From assembly GCF_900635155.1 (NCBI RefSeq), contig NZ_LR134002.1, positions 1,426,001 through 1,490,000 of the forward strand: a stretch of 64,000 nucleotides of DNA, in the 5' to 3' direction. Made by a program: the position numbers and the translations under genes. The stretch is from Streptococcus sanguinis (GTDB lineage Bacteria; Bacillota; Bacilli; Lactobacillales; Streptococcaceae). Shown here one piece after another: positions 45,241-57,106 of the stretch; within the stretch, counting starts at the first letter, position 1; each line of letters begins with the position of its first letter. The notes below the pieces were generated by a model. It did no database searches. It was given only the letters and a program-made list of their open reading frames with translations, and was not told the origin of the DNA.

Positions 45241-45326
45241 ATAGAACTCCTTCACATTGTTACTATAAAGCAAACATAATGATTATATCATATTTTTGCC
45301 CATAATGGTTGATTTTTCTGATTTTT

Positions 45327-47288
<1,962 letters not shown>

Positions 47289-47855
47289 CTAATCAATATC
47301 TATAAATTCTTCAAGATGCTGCATATTATCAAAGAGATAGGTATCAAAGCCAGCTGCCTGCCCTGCTTCAATATCCAGTGGACGGTCACCAATAACCAAG
47401 CCAGAGGAAATCCGATACTTGTCTTTTAGATAGAGCATGGAGTCTGGTGAGGGTTTCCTTGGAAAACCATTTGCAGCTGTCACCACTTCTGTAAATGCTG
47501 ATGAAATGGCAGTCTTTTCCAAGATTTCCAGCACTTGGTTGTCCCGGTGGGAGACCAGAAAATTCCGACCACCCTTGGCCACAATCCGCCTAAGCAACTC
47601 TGCCGCGCCGTCAAATAAGACAGGATGAGTCAATTCTTCTGCTTCATTGGCCTTATAAAACTTCAAAAAGTCTTTTTCTTGGGGAGCAAACTGCTGGACG
47701 GCATAGCCCGTAGACACCTTGAGGGCCTTATAAACTTCGTCGTGACCAGCTTGCAGACCGTATTCTTTCAAAGTCTGAACAAAAGCTGCTGTCGAAGTTT
47801 CATAATTATCCAAGAGTGTTCCACCTAAATCCCAGATGTAATCTTGATAATTCAT
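47289..47855 (-). CDS. HAD-family phosphatase (188 aa)
   Basis: A small HAD hydrolase with cap. The nucleophile loop reads IWDLGGTLL: the first Asp is present and the usual second Asp is Gly, as in several HAD subgroups. Motif II is LVSHRD, the motif III lysine FPRKPSP, and motif IV VIGDRPLDIEAG. The likely substrate is a phosphorylated sugar or nucleotide. The ATG at 47864 overlaps its own −10 box, so the start at 47855 is used. It lies directly upstream of gyrB. Confidence 0.85.
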   Translation of the reverse strand: MNYQDYIWDLGGTLLDNYETSTAAFVQTLKEYGLQAGHDEVYKALKVSTGYAVQQFAPQEKDFLKFYKANEAEELTHPVLFDGAAELLRRIVAKGGRNFLVSHRDNQVLEILEKTAISSAFTEVVTAANGFPRKPSPDSMLYLKDKYRISSGLVIGDRPLDIEAGQAAGFDTYLFDNMQHLEEFIDID

Positions 47856-47862
47856 ACCTTTC

Positions 47863-47871
47863 ATTATACCA
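47863..47871 (-). promoter_or_regulatory. Extended −10 box of a probably leaderless HAD gene
   Basis: TGG-TATAAT on the minus strand (hexamer 47863–47868) ends seven bases before the ATG at 47855, so the transcript should have almost no leader. Confidence 0.65.
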
Positions 47872-48052
47872 TAATTTTCATGAAAAAGGGGCTAATATTT
47901 GCCCGAATCCAGCACTTTTCCGACTTTTTCAGCCCTTTTTCTAAACAGAATATCTCAAAAAATCCAAAATTTAAAAATGGCTGCTGATTTCGTCCTTTTC
48001 AACATCTTTAAACCCTTTCCATATAGAGGACTGCGAAGATAAATAAGACTTC

Positions 48053-48083
48053 AAAAAAGCTGGGAAACATTATGAATCCCAGC
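48053..48083 (-). terminator. Terminator of the DJ-1-like gene
   Basis: GCTGGGA (48059–48065) and TCCCAGC (48077–48083) form the stem, followed on the minus strand by TTTTTTG. The stretch 47872–48052 shows nothing else. Confidence 0.85.
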
Positions 48084-48089
48084 ATATTT

Positions 48090-48638
48090 TTAATTCCCAA
48101 ATACATCTGTATAAAGCATGGCATCAGCCAACTGGTCAGCGTCTCCTCCCAGCTGACGAACCAGCTCATAGGCGAAAGCCAAGGCAGTCGATGGACCACG
48201 GCTAGTAATCAGCTTCCCATCAACAAGAACTGTTTCTTTACGGTAAGTTCCATTTTTAATATTGTCTTGCGCACCATCATAGCAAGTGAAATACTTACCA
48301 GTCAAAATACCTGCGCGATCAAGAGCAATCGGAGCGGCACAAATGGCCGCGATGAATTTGTCCGCCTGCTGAAAGTCCTGCAAAAGCTGCATCAGGCGGT
48401 CATCATCACGGAGATTAGCCGATCCTGGCATCCCTCCTGGCAAGATGACCATATCGTAGTCATCCAGCCGCCCCTTCCAGACCTGATCCGCTTGAACAGT
48501 GATGGCATGAGACCCAGTCACTGATTCATCAAAACCAATCATATCACAGACAAGACCTGCACGGCGCAAGACATCCACAACTGTCAGGGCCTCTATTTCT
48601 TCAAAACCGGGAGCTAAGAGTAAGGCTGCTTTTTTCAT
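48090..48638 (-). CDS. DJ-1/PfpI family protein (182 aa)
   Basis: A DJ-1/ThiJ-fold protein. The conserved Glu is E14 (GFEEIEA), and C100 in FIAAICAAPIAL is the nucleophile elbow; HAITVQAD and TSRGPSTALAFA are family signatures. Proteins of this kind have been proposed to act as glyoxalase III, protein deglycase or redox chaperone; the role here is not resolvable. Cytosolic. It follows rodA by 72 bp. Confidence 0.88.
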   Translation of the reverse strand: MKKAALLLAPGFEEIEALTVVDVLRRAGLVCDMIGFDESVTGSHAITVQADQVWKGRLDDYDMVILPGGMPGSANLRDDDRLMQLLQDFQQADKFIAAICAAPIALDRAGILTGKYFTCYDGAQDNIKNGTYRKETVLVDGKLITSRGPSTALAFAYELVRQLGGDADQLADAMLYTDVFGN

Positions 48639-48710
48639 GAAAATATCCTTTCTGAGATGAGCCAGTCACAAAATCGCATCTGATTTGTGAGTCAAAAACT
48701 TGCTTTATTT

Positions 48711-49943
48711 TTATTTTAATTTCTTCAGTACGACTTTTTTTCGGACTGCAGGAATTCGCTCTTTCTTTTCATCCGTCAGGCTGTTCTGATAGGAGACGGA
48801 CAGCAGGAGACCGACACCAATAAGATTACTGATGATGGAAGAGCCGCCCTGTGAAATAAAGGGCAACGGAATCCCTGTCAGAGGTAGAATTCCTGTCACC
48901 GCTCCAATATTTTCAAAGATATGGAAGAGCAGCATCATGATAAAGCCAGTTGAGATATAGGTATAAAACTGGTTGTTGGATTTAATCGTAATCTTGAGCA
49001 TGCGATAAATCAGCAGTAAATAAAGCATGATAACCAAGGTCGAGCCCAAAAAGCCAAAATCTTCTGCAATGACGGTGAAAATCATATCGCTTTCCCGAAC
49101 AGGAACCAAGAGATTCGAAACATTAAAGCCTTGACCAGTCAGACCGCCGCTTCCGACAGCGATTTGTCCCTGTGCTTGCTGGAAGGTGGTCGTCTGAGCG
49201 TAGTCAAAAGGATGAAGCCAAGCCAAAATCCGATTGATTTGGTAGGTTGGCATGCCAAGATTATGTAGAAAGGCACGGCCGCCATCGGAAATAAAGATAA
49301 AGAGAAATCCTCCCAACAGCAGGACTCCCGTCAGAAAGACTGGCAGGATAATCTTCCAAGAAACACCTGACAGTAGCACGATGCCGCCGTATATAGCAAC
49401 AAAAACCAGAGCTGTCCCCAAATCACTCTGAAGGGTTAACAGAACCAGAACAGGCACTGTGTAGAGCCCAAGCTTCAGGATCAGAAAAAAGTCTAAAGCC
49501 AGGGTTCGCTCATCCTGCTTGTGCTGCTGGAGAAAATGAACCACCAGCCGCGACAGCATGAGAATATATGAAATCTTCATAAACTCTGAGGGCTGAAAGA
49601 GGGTCACACCACGAATAGCAATCCAGTTTTTAGCACCAGTGGAGGCTACCAGCGATTCACTGTAAAAAATCAGAGGCAAGACCATGAGGCTAAGACCAAA
49701 AACATAGAGATAGGGCGTAATTTTCCAGAGAAACTTGGTATTAAAAAACATGAGGATAAAGCTGAGCAGGAAGCCCACCGCAATCCAGGCGATCTGCTGC
49801 CCAACCATGGGCCAGGCATTGTCAGGATAATCATGACTAACAGCAATGTATATAGCTACAACACCGATTGAGAGCAACATCAAAACGGGCAAAATTAAAC
49901 TATAATCAATCCGAGACTCAAACGTCCGTCTTTGATAGGGCAT
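48711..49943 (-). CDS. rodA: SEDS peptidoglycan glycosyltransferase RodA (410 aa)
   Basis: A polytopic SEDS protein with about ten membrane spans that polymerises lipid II for side-wall (peripheral) growth with a class B penicillin-binding protein. Family motifs include GAKNWIAIRGVTLFQPSEFMKI, LQSDLGTALVF, GQIAVGSGGLTGQGF, ESDMIFTVIAEDFGF and TGIPLPFISQGGSS. RodA is preferred over FtsW because of the length and the surrounding gene order, known from pneumococcus (rodA close to gyrB). It starts 12 bp after the YeiH-like gene. Confidence 0.9.
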   Translation of the reverse strand: MPYQRRTFESRIDYSLILPVLMLLSIGVVAIYIAVSHDYPDNAWPMVGQQIAWIAVGFLLSFILMFFNTKFLWKITPYLYVFGLSLMVLPLIFYSESLVASTGAKNWIAIRGVTLFQPSEFMKISYILMLSRLVVHFLQQHKQDERTLALDFFLILKLGLYTVPVLVLLTLQSDLGTALVFVAIYGGIVLLSGVSWKIILPVFLTGVLLLGGFLFIFISDGGRAFLHNLGMPTYQINRILAWLHPFDYAQTTTFQQAQGQIAVGSGGLTGQGFNVSNLLVPVRESDMIFTVIAEDFGFLGSTLVIMLYLLLIYRMLKITIKSNNQFYTYISTGFIMMLLFHIFENIGAVTGILPLTGIPLPFISQGGSSIISNLIGVGLLLSVSYQNSLTDEKKERIPAVRKKVVLKKLK

Positions 49944-49955
49944 AGTCCCTCCTTT

Positions 49956-50936
49956 TTAGAAAAAATACTGGATAATCAAGCTAGAAACAGCGACGCAAAA
50001 CCAAGCGAAGGCACCAGTCAGCAAAGGCGCTGCTCCTGCTTGCTTAAACTGCTTAAAGGAAACCTTCGCGCCAATAGCTGCCAAGGCCATAGCCATCAGC
50101 CACTGAGAAATGAATTTTGTATAGGGGATGACAGCAGCCGGTAGAAATCCAAGACTGCTGACAAGTGAGGCTAGGACAAACCAAGCTATAAACCAAGGAA
50201 AAATCTGCTTCAAGTTTGTCTTTTGTGACGACTTCTTAGACTTGATATAGCGATAAGCTGCGAAGATCAAGCAGGCTGGTACAATCATCAGAGCCCGACT
50301 CAGCTTGACAATGGTCGCCAAGTCGCCAGCTGACGGGCTATATGTATAGCCTGCTGCCACTACTGACGAAGTATCATTGATAGCTGTTCCGGCCCAAGTC
50401 CCGAAAAAGGCATCCGACATCTGCAGCAAATGCCCTAAAAAAGGGAAAATGAATACTGCTAAAATATTGAAAAAGAAAATAGTCGAGATGGACAAGGCAA
50501 TATCCTCTTCATCAGCGTCCAAGATTGGTGAGGCGGCCGCAATGGCAGAGCCACCGCAGATGGCTGTTCCAAAACCGATTAAAATAGTCAAGACGCGGTT
50601 CATTTTAAAGAAACGGCCAGCCAAATAGGCAGCCAGAAAGGCTATCAGAATAGTGATAAGACTGATACGAAGAGAAGAAATCCCCGTCTCAGAAACCTGA
50701 CCAATGGACATGGAAAATCCCAAAAAGATAATGGAATACTGCAGCAATTTCTTCCCCGAAAAGCTGAGACCTTCCTGAAAAATAGCCGGCAGCTTCATAC
50801 TGTTATTCAAAACAATCCCAGAGACAATAGCCAAAACACTAGATCCTATCAAGGGAAACAAACCGCCTAAAAAGATAGAAACAGCCGCTATGCCAAAGGA
50901 TAAGAGAACTCCTGGTAAATATTTTTTCACGAACAC
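49956..50936 (-). CDS. YeiH/UPF0324 family membrane protein (326 aa)
   Basis: A membrane protein with ten or so hydrophobic spans. It carries UPF0324/YeiH hallmarks: GFGTAICGGSAIAAASPIL, TWAGTAINDTSSVVAAG and the C-terminal MALAAIGAKVSFKQF. Members are annotated as putative sulfate or sulfite exporters from limited evidence; the substrate here is unknown. It is followed 12 bp later by rodA, so they probably share a transcript. Confidence 0.85.
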   Translation of the reverse strand: MFVKKYLPGVLLSFGIAAVSIFLGGLFPLIGSSVLAIVSGIVLNNSMKLPAIFQEGLSFSGKKLLQYSIIFLGFSMSIGQVSETGISSLRISLITILIAFLAAYLAGRFFKMNRVLTILIGFGTAICGGSAIAAASPILDADEEDIALSISTIFFFNILAVFIFPFLGHLLQMSDAFFGTWAGTAINDTSSVVAAGYTYSPSAGDLATIVKLSRALMIVPACLIFAAYRYIKSKKSSQKTNLKQIFPWFIAWFVLASLVSSLGFLPAAVIPYTKFISQWLMAMALAAIGAKVSFKQFKQAGAAPLLTGAFAWFCVAVSSLIIQYFF

Positions 50937-50993
50937 CCCTTCTTTCCTATGCCTCTCATTATAACAAATTTTGTCCCAAAAATCTGAATGAAC

Positions 50994-51027
50994 TTAAAAA
51001 ATCAGCCGATAAAACTCAGCTGATTTT
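50994..51027 (-). terminator. Terminator of the dinG-type gene
   Basis: AAAATCAGC (50997–51005) and GCTGATTTT (51019–51027) form a 9-bp stem, with T residues next on the minus strand. Confidence 0.8.
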
Positions 51028-51035
51028 AGAAAGTT

Positions 51036-53480
51036 TCAGTCAAAAAAGTCTCGTAACTCCTGCATAATGGCTGCCTTCGGCAGAATATCCAAAGAAGCTA
51101 ATTGTGACAGATGATGCTGGATCTGCTTGCCATAGCGTTTACTAGAGATTCTGTTGTCCAAAAAAATAACAGCTGACTTCTGATGTTCATTTCGCCGGGT
51201 CCGGCCAATAGCCTGCTTAAGCCGTAAGATTGCAAGAGGCAGTTGATAATCATAAAAGGCATTCTTACCTTCCGCTTTCAGGCGGCTGTTAATCTTCTGC
51301 ACAAAGAAATCCTTGGGATTGTCAAATGGAATCCGAGTAATCAGCTGAATAATCTGTTCTTGCTCAGCAAAATCAGCCCCCTCCCAGAAGCTGCCAGAAC
51401 CCAAAAGGATACCTGCCTCTCCTCTATCAAAACGCCGCTTGATATTAGCAGCATCGCCATTTTTATATTGGGCCAAATGCGGAATAGCCAGCAAGTCCGA
51501 AACAGTCAAAAGCAAGTCTTTAGAGGTGAAGAGGGCGACGATAGGCAGACCGAGTTCCGCCACTTCTTGCAGACACGCAACAATCTCTCGAGCAAAATCC
51601 TCAGTTGACAAATCCACTACTGCTGGAAAACTCTCATCTAAAAAGAGCTTCTGCAGTGGCTTCTTCTTGCTTTTCAGCTTGTAAAAGTGATAACTTTCAA
51701 AGCCTAGCAACTGCGCCAAATTGACCTTAGAGCTGATTTCCAGAGTGGATGAAACTAAGATAACCTTGACCCTTTCAGGTAAAAACTCTGTGAAATGCAG
51801 CAATTCTGAACGGCCAGCATGCAGCGTCATCAAGCGATGGTCTGCCAAATCTTCATCAAGCAACCAATAATACTGGTATTTACCACTGAACAAGTGCTGC
51901 AGCTCAGGCAGTGCACTCATCTTTAACTCGGACACATCCTGAAGCAGTCGGGCAATCTTTTCCTGACTTAGCTCAGATGTTTTCTTGCGATGCTTCTCTG
52001 CGGCATCAGCCAGCTCAAACTGAATGCTTTGCAAAAGCCGTTGCTGCAGAAGTTCCCCTTCTTCCTGAAGGAGATGATTTATCTGCTGCAGCGTTTTAGT
52101 TAGATTTATACCGGCCTGAGAGAAGCTTTCCAAGGCGAAAAACATCTTCTGAGCTTCATCAACTACCAGAATGCGATTGTCCAGCAAAGACTGGTCATCC
52201 TCTAAACGCGTCAGTAGGTAAGCATGATTGGTAATCACAACTCGACTGGTAGCTGACTTGACCTGTCCCAACCGCCAAAAATCTTCCTCATAAAAAAGAG
52301 AATGTTTGCTTAGCTTGCCATCATGACGGATTTCATTGAAGTAGCTTGAGAAGCGATGAGCCTGTCCGATTTCATTCAAATCACCTGTTTTGGTTTCTGT
52401 CAGCCAGACCAAGAGTTGCAACTTGCAGCGATTAATCAGACGGTTGTCATATTCCCTATCCAATGTCTGATAGAAATGGTCCAGCTTGAGATAATTCTCC
52501 GGACTCTTGAGACTGTGAAAGGAAATCCCAAATACTTCCTCCAACAATCGTCCTTCCTTTTGCAGCAGCTGGTCCTGCAAGATCTTAGTCGGAACCGTCA
52601 CTAGTACTTTTTCTTGACCTCTAGATAGAATGGGCAGCAAATAACCAAAGGTCTTGCCCAAGCCTGTCTGTGCCTCTAAAAAACTAGGCTCCTGCTGGTC
52701 AAGAGCTTCCTCCATAAAATGAGCAAATTTAAGCTGTTCTGGCCGCTCTTCTAAGCCCAGTAGGTATAAATTGGTGAGGAAATCCTGCGACATTTTCTTT
52801 TCCGAAGTCAGCTTTTGGGGACGCCGCAGGAAAATACCATGGCAGGATTGCAGTTCCTTATCTTGCTGATCCGGCATCGTCTGATAAACTTCCTCAATCG
52901 CCAGACGCGACTCATAGATAATGCTGTCCGTTAAAGTTAGCATTTTCTCAACCAAGGCCTTGGGCAGGCTCTTGATTTTGTCTTGTATTTTTAAAAAAAG
53001 CTGAGCCGTTGCTTGAGCATCTGCCAGAGCAGTGTGGGCGTTTTCCAAAGAAATATCCAGCAAATTACAGAGATTGCCCAAGGAATATTTATCAAAGGTC
53101 GGGTAGAAGACCTGAGCCAACTCTACCGTGTCCACACGCGGTGTCAGCAGGTCAAACCCTTCCCAGAAAAGGGCCTCTGCTAGTAGATTTGCATCAAACT
53201 TGACATTATGAGCGACAAAAATCGCATCCTGAATCAGCTCATATACCTCCGCTGCTACCTGAGAAAATTCCGGAGCTCGGCTAAGCCGCTCATCATCCAA
53301 ACCTGTCAGCTCTTTGATATGCTCATCCAGTTCCTCATGAGGATTGACATCTGTTTCATAAGTCTTGGTAATGATTCCATTCTCAATCAGAACAATGCCA
53401 ATCTGGATAATCTTTGCACTGCTGCCTGTTCCTGTAGCCTCCAAGTCCACAACGGCATACTTATAATCATTTTGTGTCAT
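51036..53480 (-). CDS. dinG: DinG-type 3'-5' exonuclease / ATP-dependent helicase (814 aa)
   Basis: A fusion typical of Firmicutes. The N-terminal DnaQ-like exonuclease domain (about residues 6–165) has D12 and E14 in VDLEATGTG, AHNVKFDANLL and the Exo III-like NAHTALADAQAT. The XPD-like superfamily 2 helicase follows, with Walker A QTGLGKT (271–277), DEAQ box VVDEAQKMF, motif V/VI LGSGSFWEGADF and QAIGRTRR. The cysteines of the Fe–S cluster in E. coli DinG are not evident, as in other Gram-positive members. It probably acts in DNA repair on single-stranded or flap substrates. Confidence 0.92.
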   Translation of the reverse strand: MTQNDYKYAVVDLEATGTGSSAKIIQIGIVLIENGIITKTYETDVNPHEELDEHIKELTGLDDERLSRAPEFSQVAAEVYELIQDAIFVAHNVKFDANLLAEALFWEGFDLLTPRVDTVELAQVFYPTFDKYSLGNLCNLLDISLENAHTALADAQATAQLFLKIQDKIKSLPKALVEKMLTLTDSIIYESRLAIEEVYQTMPDQQDKELQSCHGIFLRRPQKLTSEKKMSQDFLTNLYLLGLEERPEQLKFAHFMEEALDQQEPSFLEAQTGLGKTFGYLLPILSRGQEKVLVTVPTKILQDQLLQKEGRLLEEVFGISFHSLKSPENYLKLDHFYQTLDREYDNRLINRCKLQLLVWLTETKTGDLNEIGQAHRFSSYFNEIRHDGKLSKHSLFYEEDFWRLGQVKSATSRVVITNHAYLLTRLEDDQSLLDNRILVVDEAQKMFFALESFSQAGINLTKTLQQINHLLQEEGELLQQRLLQSIQFELADAAEKHRKKTSELSQEKIARLLQDVSELKMSALPELQHLFSGKYQYYWLLDEDLADHRLMTLHAGRSELLHFTEFLPERVKVILVSSTLEISSKVNLAQLLGFESYHFYKLKSKKKPLQKLFLDESFPAVVDLSTEDFAREIVACLQEVAELGLPIVALFTSKDLLLTVSDLLAIPHLAQYKNGDAANIKRRFDRGEAGILLGSGSFWEGADFAEQEQIIQLITRIPFDNPKDFFVQKINSRLKAEGKNAFYDYQLPLAILRLKQAIGRTRRNEHQKSAVIFLDNRISSKRYGKQIQHHLSQLASLDILPKAAIMQELRDFFD

Positions 53481-53615
53481 ACTGCTATGATTATATCATA
53501 AAAGCCTTTCTGAGACATCTGAAAATTTTCATCCCCAGCCTAGAAAGCAATTCTGTGCAAAAAAACCGCTTTTCTGTTACACTCAATAGCAGAATACATT
53601 TTTCGAGGAAATCAG

Positions 53616-54254
53616 ATGAAGATTCATAAAATTATCAACCTTGTTGCATTTGAAAACACCTATATCTTAGAGAACGATCATGGCCTCCTAGTCGTCGATC
53701 CTGGCAGTGACTGGAAAAAGATTGAACGCAAATTGGAGGAACTAGCTAAGCCTGTGATTGCCATTCTCCTGACCCACACACATTATGACCATATTATGAG
53801 CTTAGAAAAGGTCCGAGAGCACTATGCTGCCCCACCTGTCTATGTGGCTGAGAGTGAAAGCAGCTGGCTTTACACACCGACAGATAACCTATCTGGTCTG
53901 GCGCGCCATGCCGATATGGATGATATCATCTGTCGACCAGCAGAGGAGTTTTTCTCCTACGAGACAGACTATGACCTTGGAGGCTTTCATTTCTATGCGC
54001 TTGCAACACCTGGCCACTCTATTGGAGGTGTCTCTCTAGTCTTTCCTGATGACCGCCTTGTTTTGACGGGCGATGCCCTCTTTCGGGAAAGCGTTGGACG
54101 AACGGATCTGCCGACAGGAAACATGGAACAATTGCTGACGTCCATTCGTGAGAATCTTCTGGTATTGCCTAAAGACTATGTTGTTTATCCTGGTCATGGT
54201 AATGATACCACTATTTCACATGAAAAAATCTTTAATCCATTTTTAGCTCAGTAG
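53616..54254 (+). CDS. MBL-fold metallo-hydrolase (212 aa)
   Basis: A glyoxalase-II-like metallo-beta-lactamase fold protein. The metal ligands are H54, H56, D58 and H59 (LLTHTHYDHI), a further His in ATPGHSIGG, Asp in LTGDALF and the last His in VYPGHGNDT. Members hydrolyse thioesters or other small molecules, and the true substrate is unknown. GAGGAAATCAG precedes the ATG. It is monocistronic on the plus strand, convergent with ftsX. Confidence 0.92.
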   Translation: MKIHKIINLVAFENTYILENDHGLLVVDPGSDWKKIERKLEELAKPVIAILLTHTHYDHIMSLEKVREHYAAPPVYVAESESSWLYTPTDNLSGLARHADMDDIICRPAEEFFSYETDYDLGGFHFYALATPGHSIGGVSLVFPDDRLVLTGDALFRESVGRTDLPTGNMEQLLTSIRENLLVLPKDYVVYPGHGNDTTISHEKIFNPFLAQ

Positions 54255-54287
54255 GCATTTGAAGAGCTTTTCACTTCATCACAAAAG

Positions 54288-54325
54288 AAACAGAGTTTGA
54301 ACAAATTTCAAACTCTGTTTTTTAT
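54288..54325. terminator. Bidirectional terminator between the MBL gene and ftsX
   Basis: AAACAGAGTTTGA (54288–54300) and TCAAACTCTGTTT (54308–54320) form a 13-bp stem followed by TTTTT on the plus strand. Confidence 0.92.
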
Positions 54326-54328
54326 ATT

Positions 54329-55255
54329 TTAAATCTTCAAGAAGCGTCTCATAGAGAAGACAGAGCCCAACGATCCGATAAGAATACCCAATACGAAGAG
54401 TATTGCTATCATAATCGGACTAAAGAGTTTCGGATCAATCATAGAAAGCCCTTGACCGACTAGGCTCTTATTCATAGTCTGGAAGGCTATTTTGTATATA
54501 AAATACACTGCCACTGACGGAATTGTTGCCCCTAGCAAGCCAATCCATGCCCCTTCAAACAAGAAAGGTCCACGGATATAGCTATTCTTGGCACCAACCA
54601 AGCGCATGATTTGAATCTCGCGACTGCGGGAAATAATGGTAATCCGAATAGTATTGGAAATGAGAAGGACAGCAACAAAAATCAGAAGCGCTGCACCAAT
54701 CAAGCCCCACGTTTGGATAAAATTAGAAAGCGCAAAGAGCTTTTTGGTATTGGTACCACCATTTTGAACCTCTGAAACACCATCAATTTTCCGAGCATCT
54801 TTCGTAACAGATTCTACATACTTAGGCGCCTTGGTCTCAACAATATAAGCATCGTAAAGTGGGTTGGCATCACCGTCAAAAATCTTCCACTCGCTACCCA
54901 TGGTTTCTGTCAGCTGCTCATATTGTTCTTCCTTACTAGAAAAAGTAACCTTATCTACATTTTTCATAGAAGTCAGAGCATCATAGACCTTATGGTAGTC
55001 CTCATTCTGAACTGTTTGGCCTTCTTTTACAATCGTTTCGCTATTATCGGCAACATCCTTACGCATGTATACCATGACGCGGACATTGTTTGAAATATCA
55101 TTTGCCAGCTTAGCTGTATTTAAAATTACTGAAGCAAATACAGCCACTAAGCTCAAGGTAATCATAACCGAGCTGACAGCTGCTACAGTCATCCAACCAT
55201 TCCGCGTAAGACTCTTAAGCGACTCAATCAAATGGCGAAAAAATCTTCTAATCAT
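54329..55255 (-). CDS. ftsX: Cell division protein FtsX (308 aa)
   Basis: Membrane subunit of the FtsEX complex, which activates the peptidoglycan hydrolase PcsB at the division site in streptococci. One N-terminal span (about residues 22–45), a large extracellular loop of about 120 residues (PcsB docking in relatives), and three C-terminal spans with SREIQIMRLVGAKNSYIRGPF. The start at 55255 (MIRRFFRHLIESLKSL) is chosen over the longer frame because it gives the usual length and overlaps the ftsE end by eight bases. Confidence 0.96.
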   Translation of the reverse strand: MIRRFFRHLIESLKSLTRNGWMTVAAVSSVMITLSLVAVFASVILNTAKLANDISNNVRVMVYMRKDVADNSETIVKEGQTVQNEDYHKVYDALTSMKNVDKVTFSSKEEQYEQLTETMGSEWKIFDGDANPLYDAYIVETKAPKYVESVTKDARKIDGVSEVQNGGTNTKKLFALSNFIQTWGLIGAALLIFVAVLLISNTIRITIISRSREIQIMRLVGAKNSYIRGPFLFEGAWIGLLGATIPSVAVYFIYKIAFQTMNKSLVGQGLSMIDPKLFSPIMIAILFVLGILIGSLGSVFSMRRFLKI

Positions 55256-55940
55256 CGTATCCGTATTCTCCTTCCGCTTCATCACGTACCACACGGCCAT
55301 TTTCAATGGCAATAACGCGGTGACGCAGAGTATTTACAATCTGGCTGTTGTGGGTTGCCATCAGGACAGTCGTTCCCTGAAGGTTAATCCGCTCCAGCAG
55401 ATTCATAATCTCCCAAGAATTATCTGGGTCCAAGTTTCCTGTCGGCTCATCCGCAATCAGGACTTTAGGGTTGTTGGCAATAGCACGCGCAATGGCAATC
55501 CGCTGCTGCTCACCACCGGAAAGCTCGTTAGGGAATGAGCGAACCTTGTGCTTGAGACCAACCAGATCCAGCACTTCCATAACCCGTTTTTTAATATTGC
55601 GGCGGCGCTCACCGATAACTTCCATGGCGTAGGCAATATTCTCATACACTGTCTTTTTAGGAAGAAGTTTATAGTCCTGGAAGACTACTCCAACCTGACG
55701 GCGCAGCATTGGAACATCACGCTTCTTAATCTTAGCTAAGTCGAAATCAGCTACTTTAAGACTTCCCTTATCCAGCTTTATCTCCCGATAAAGCAAACGA
55801 ATAAAGGTTGACTTTCCTGCTCCTGAAGGACCTACAATATAGGCAAACTCCCCAGGTTCTACGTTAATAGACACACTACGTAAGGCAGTGGTCCCGTTGC
55901 CATACTTCTTGACAACATCTTTCATTTCAATTATTGACAT
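55248..55940 (-). CDS. ftsE: Cell division ATPase FtsE (230 aa)
   Basis: ATPase partner of FtsX. Walker A is GPSGAGKST (37–45); Q-loop VVFQDYKLLP, signature ELSGGEQQR, Walker B VLIADEPTGNLD and switch ATHNSQ are all intact. It is essential in pneumococcus with FtsX. It starts 44 bp after prfB, matching the conserved prfB-ftsE-ftsX order. Confidence 0.97.
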   Translation of the reverse strand: MSIIEMKDVVKKYGNGTTALRSVSINVEPGEFAYIVGPSGAGKSTFIRLLYREIKLDKGSLKVADFDLAKIKKRDVPMLRRQVGVVFQDYKLLPKKTVYENIAYAMEVIGERRRNIKKRVMEVLDLVGLKHKVRSFPNELSGGEQQRIAIARAIANNPKVLIADEPTGNLDPDNSWEIMNLLERINLQGTTVLMATHNSQIVNTLRHRVIAIENGRVVRDEAEGEYGYDD

Positions 55941-55984
55941 CTATTGAAATTTCCTTTCAATCTAATTCTAATCTCTTGCATTTC

Positions 55985-57080
55985 CTAGTTCAAACGCCAT
56001 TTCAAATAAGCATCGATGAAACCATCCAAATCTCCGTCCATCACCTTGTCCACCTGTGCTACTTCATAACTGGTCCGATGGTCTTTAACCATGGTATAAG
56101 GCGTAAAGACATAGGAGCGGATTTGGCTGCCCCAGGAAATCTCCTTCTTATCTCCCTTGAGTGAATCGACTTCGGCTGCTTGTTTCTCTTGCTCTAGCTG
56201 GTAAAGCTTGGCCTGCAGCATCTTCATCGCCCGATCGCGGTTTCCATACTGGGTCCGGTCAACCGTAGACTGCACCACAATTCCCGTAGGAATATGGGTC
56301 AGCCGCACACCAGTAGAAACTTTATTGACGTTCTGCCCGCCGGCTCCTCCCGAGCGGAAAGTGTCCATCTTAATATCGTCGTCGCGAATTTCCACCTCAA
56401 TGGTGTCATCCAGCTCTGGCATGACCTCTACTGAGGTAAATGAAGTATGACGACGTTTAGCTGAGTCAAATGGTGAAATCCGGACCAAACGGTGGACTCC
56501 CATTTCTGACTTGAGCAGGCCATAAGCGTGCGGCCCTTCAAATGAAAGAGTCACTGACTTAATTCCCGCTTCATCCCCCGCTTGATAGTCCAAGACCTCA
56601 ACTTTGAAGCCCTTGGCATTGCCATAGCGCGTATACATACGCAGCAGCATATCTCCCCAATCCTGGGCCTCTGTACCACCAGAGCCCGGGTGAATTTCAA
56701 GGATAGCATTGTTATTGTCGTAAGGCTCAGATAAGAGCAGAGTCATTTCATAGCTGGTCATCATTTTCTCGAGTTCAGCCAGCTTTTCTTCCAACTCACC
56801 CTGAACCGACTCATCCTCAGCCAGAAAATCAAGCAAGATTTCTGATTCATCAAAAAGCTCGGTCATCTGATGGAAATTTTCATAGGTTTGCTTGAGTTCA
56901 TTCAGCTCTTGAGATGTCTTCTGGGCTGCAATGTTGTCATCCCAAAAGTCGGGTTCTGTCATCTTATTTTCTAAGATGGCAATTTCTTCTTCCAGACCTT
57001 CTAAGTCAAAGAGACCCCCTGAAAGAAGCTAATTTTTCACGATTTGCGTCAATCTTTTGACGAATTTCTGAAATGTCCAT
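55985..57080 (-). CDS. prfB: Peptide chain release factor 2, made by programmed +1 frameshift (364 aa)
   Basis: Recognises UAA and UGA stop codons. Translation begins at the ATG at 57080 (AAGAGG upstream) and meets an in-frame TGA at 57006–57008 after 24 codons. Reading continues in the +1 frame from 57007 to 55985, giving 364 residues, the usual RF2 length. Conserved parts include the SPF codon-recognition loop ([11 protein letters not shown]) and the GGQ catalytic loop ([11 protein letters not shown]). FtsE and FtsX follow. Confidence 0.96.
57005..57020 (-). promoter_or_regulatory. prfB programmed +1 frameshift site
   Basis: On the minus strand AGGGGG (57015–57020) acts as an internal Shine–Dalgarno, then TCT, the slippery CTT and TGA followed by C. 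Frameshifting at CTT-TGA-C occurs when RF2 is scarce, giving autoregulation. Confidence 0.95.
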
Positions 57081-57106
57081 AAATACCTCTTTTCACATAT
57101 CGTTTA

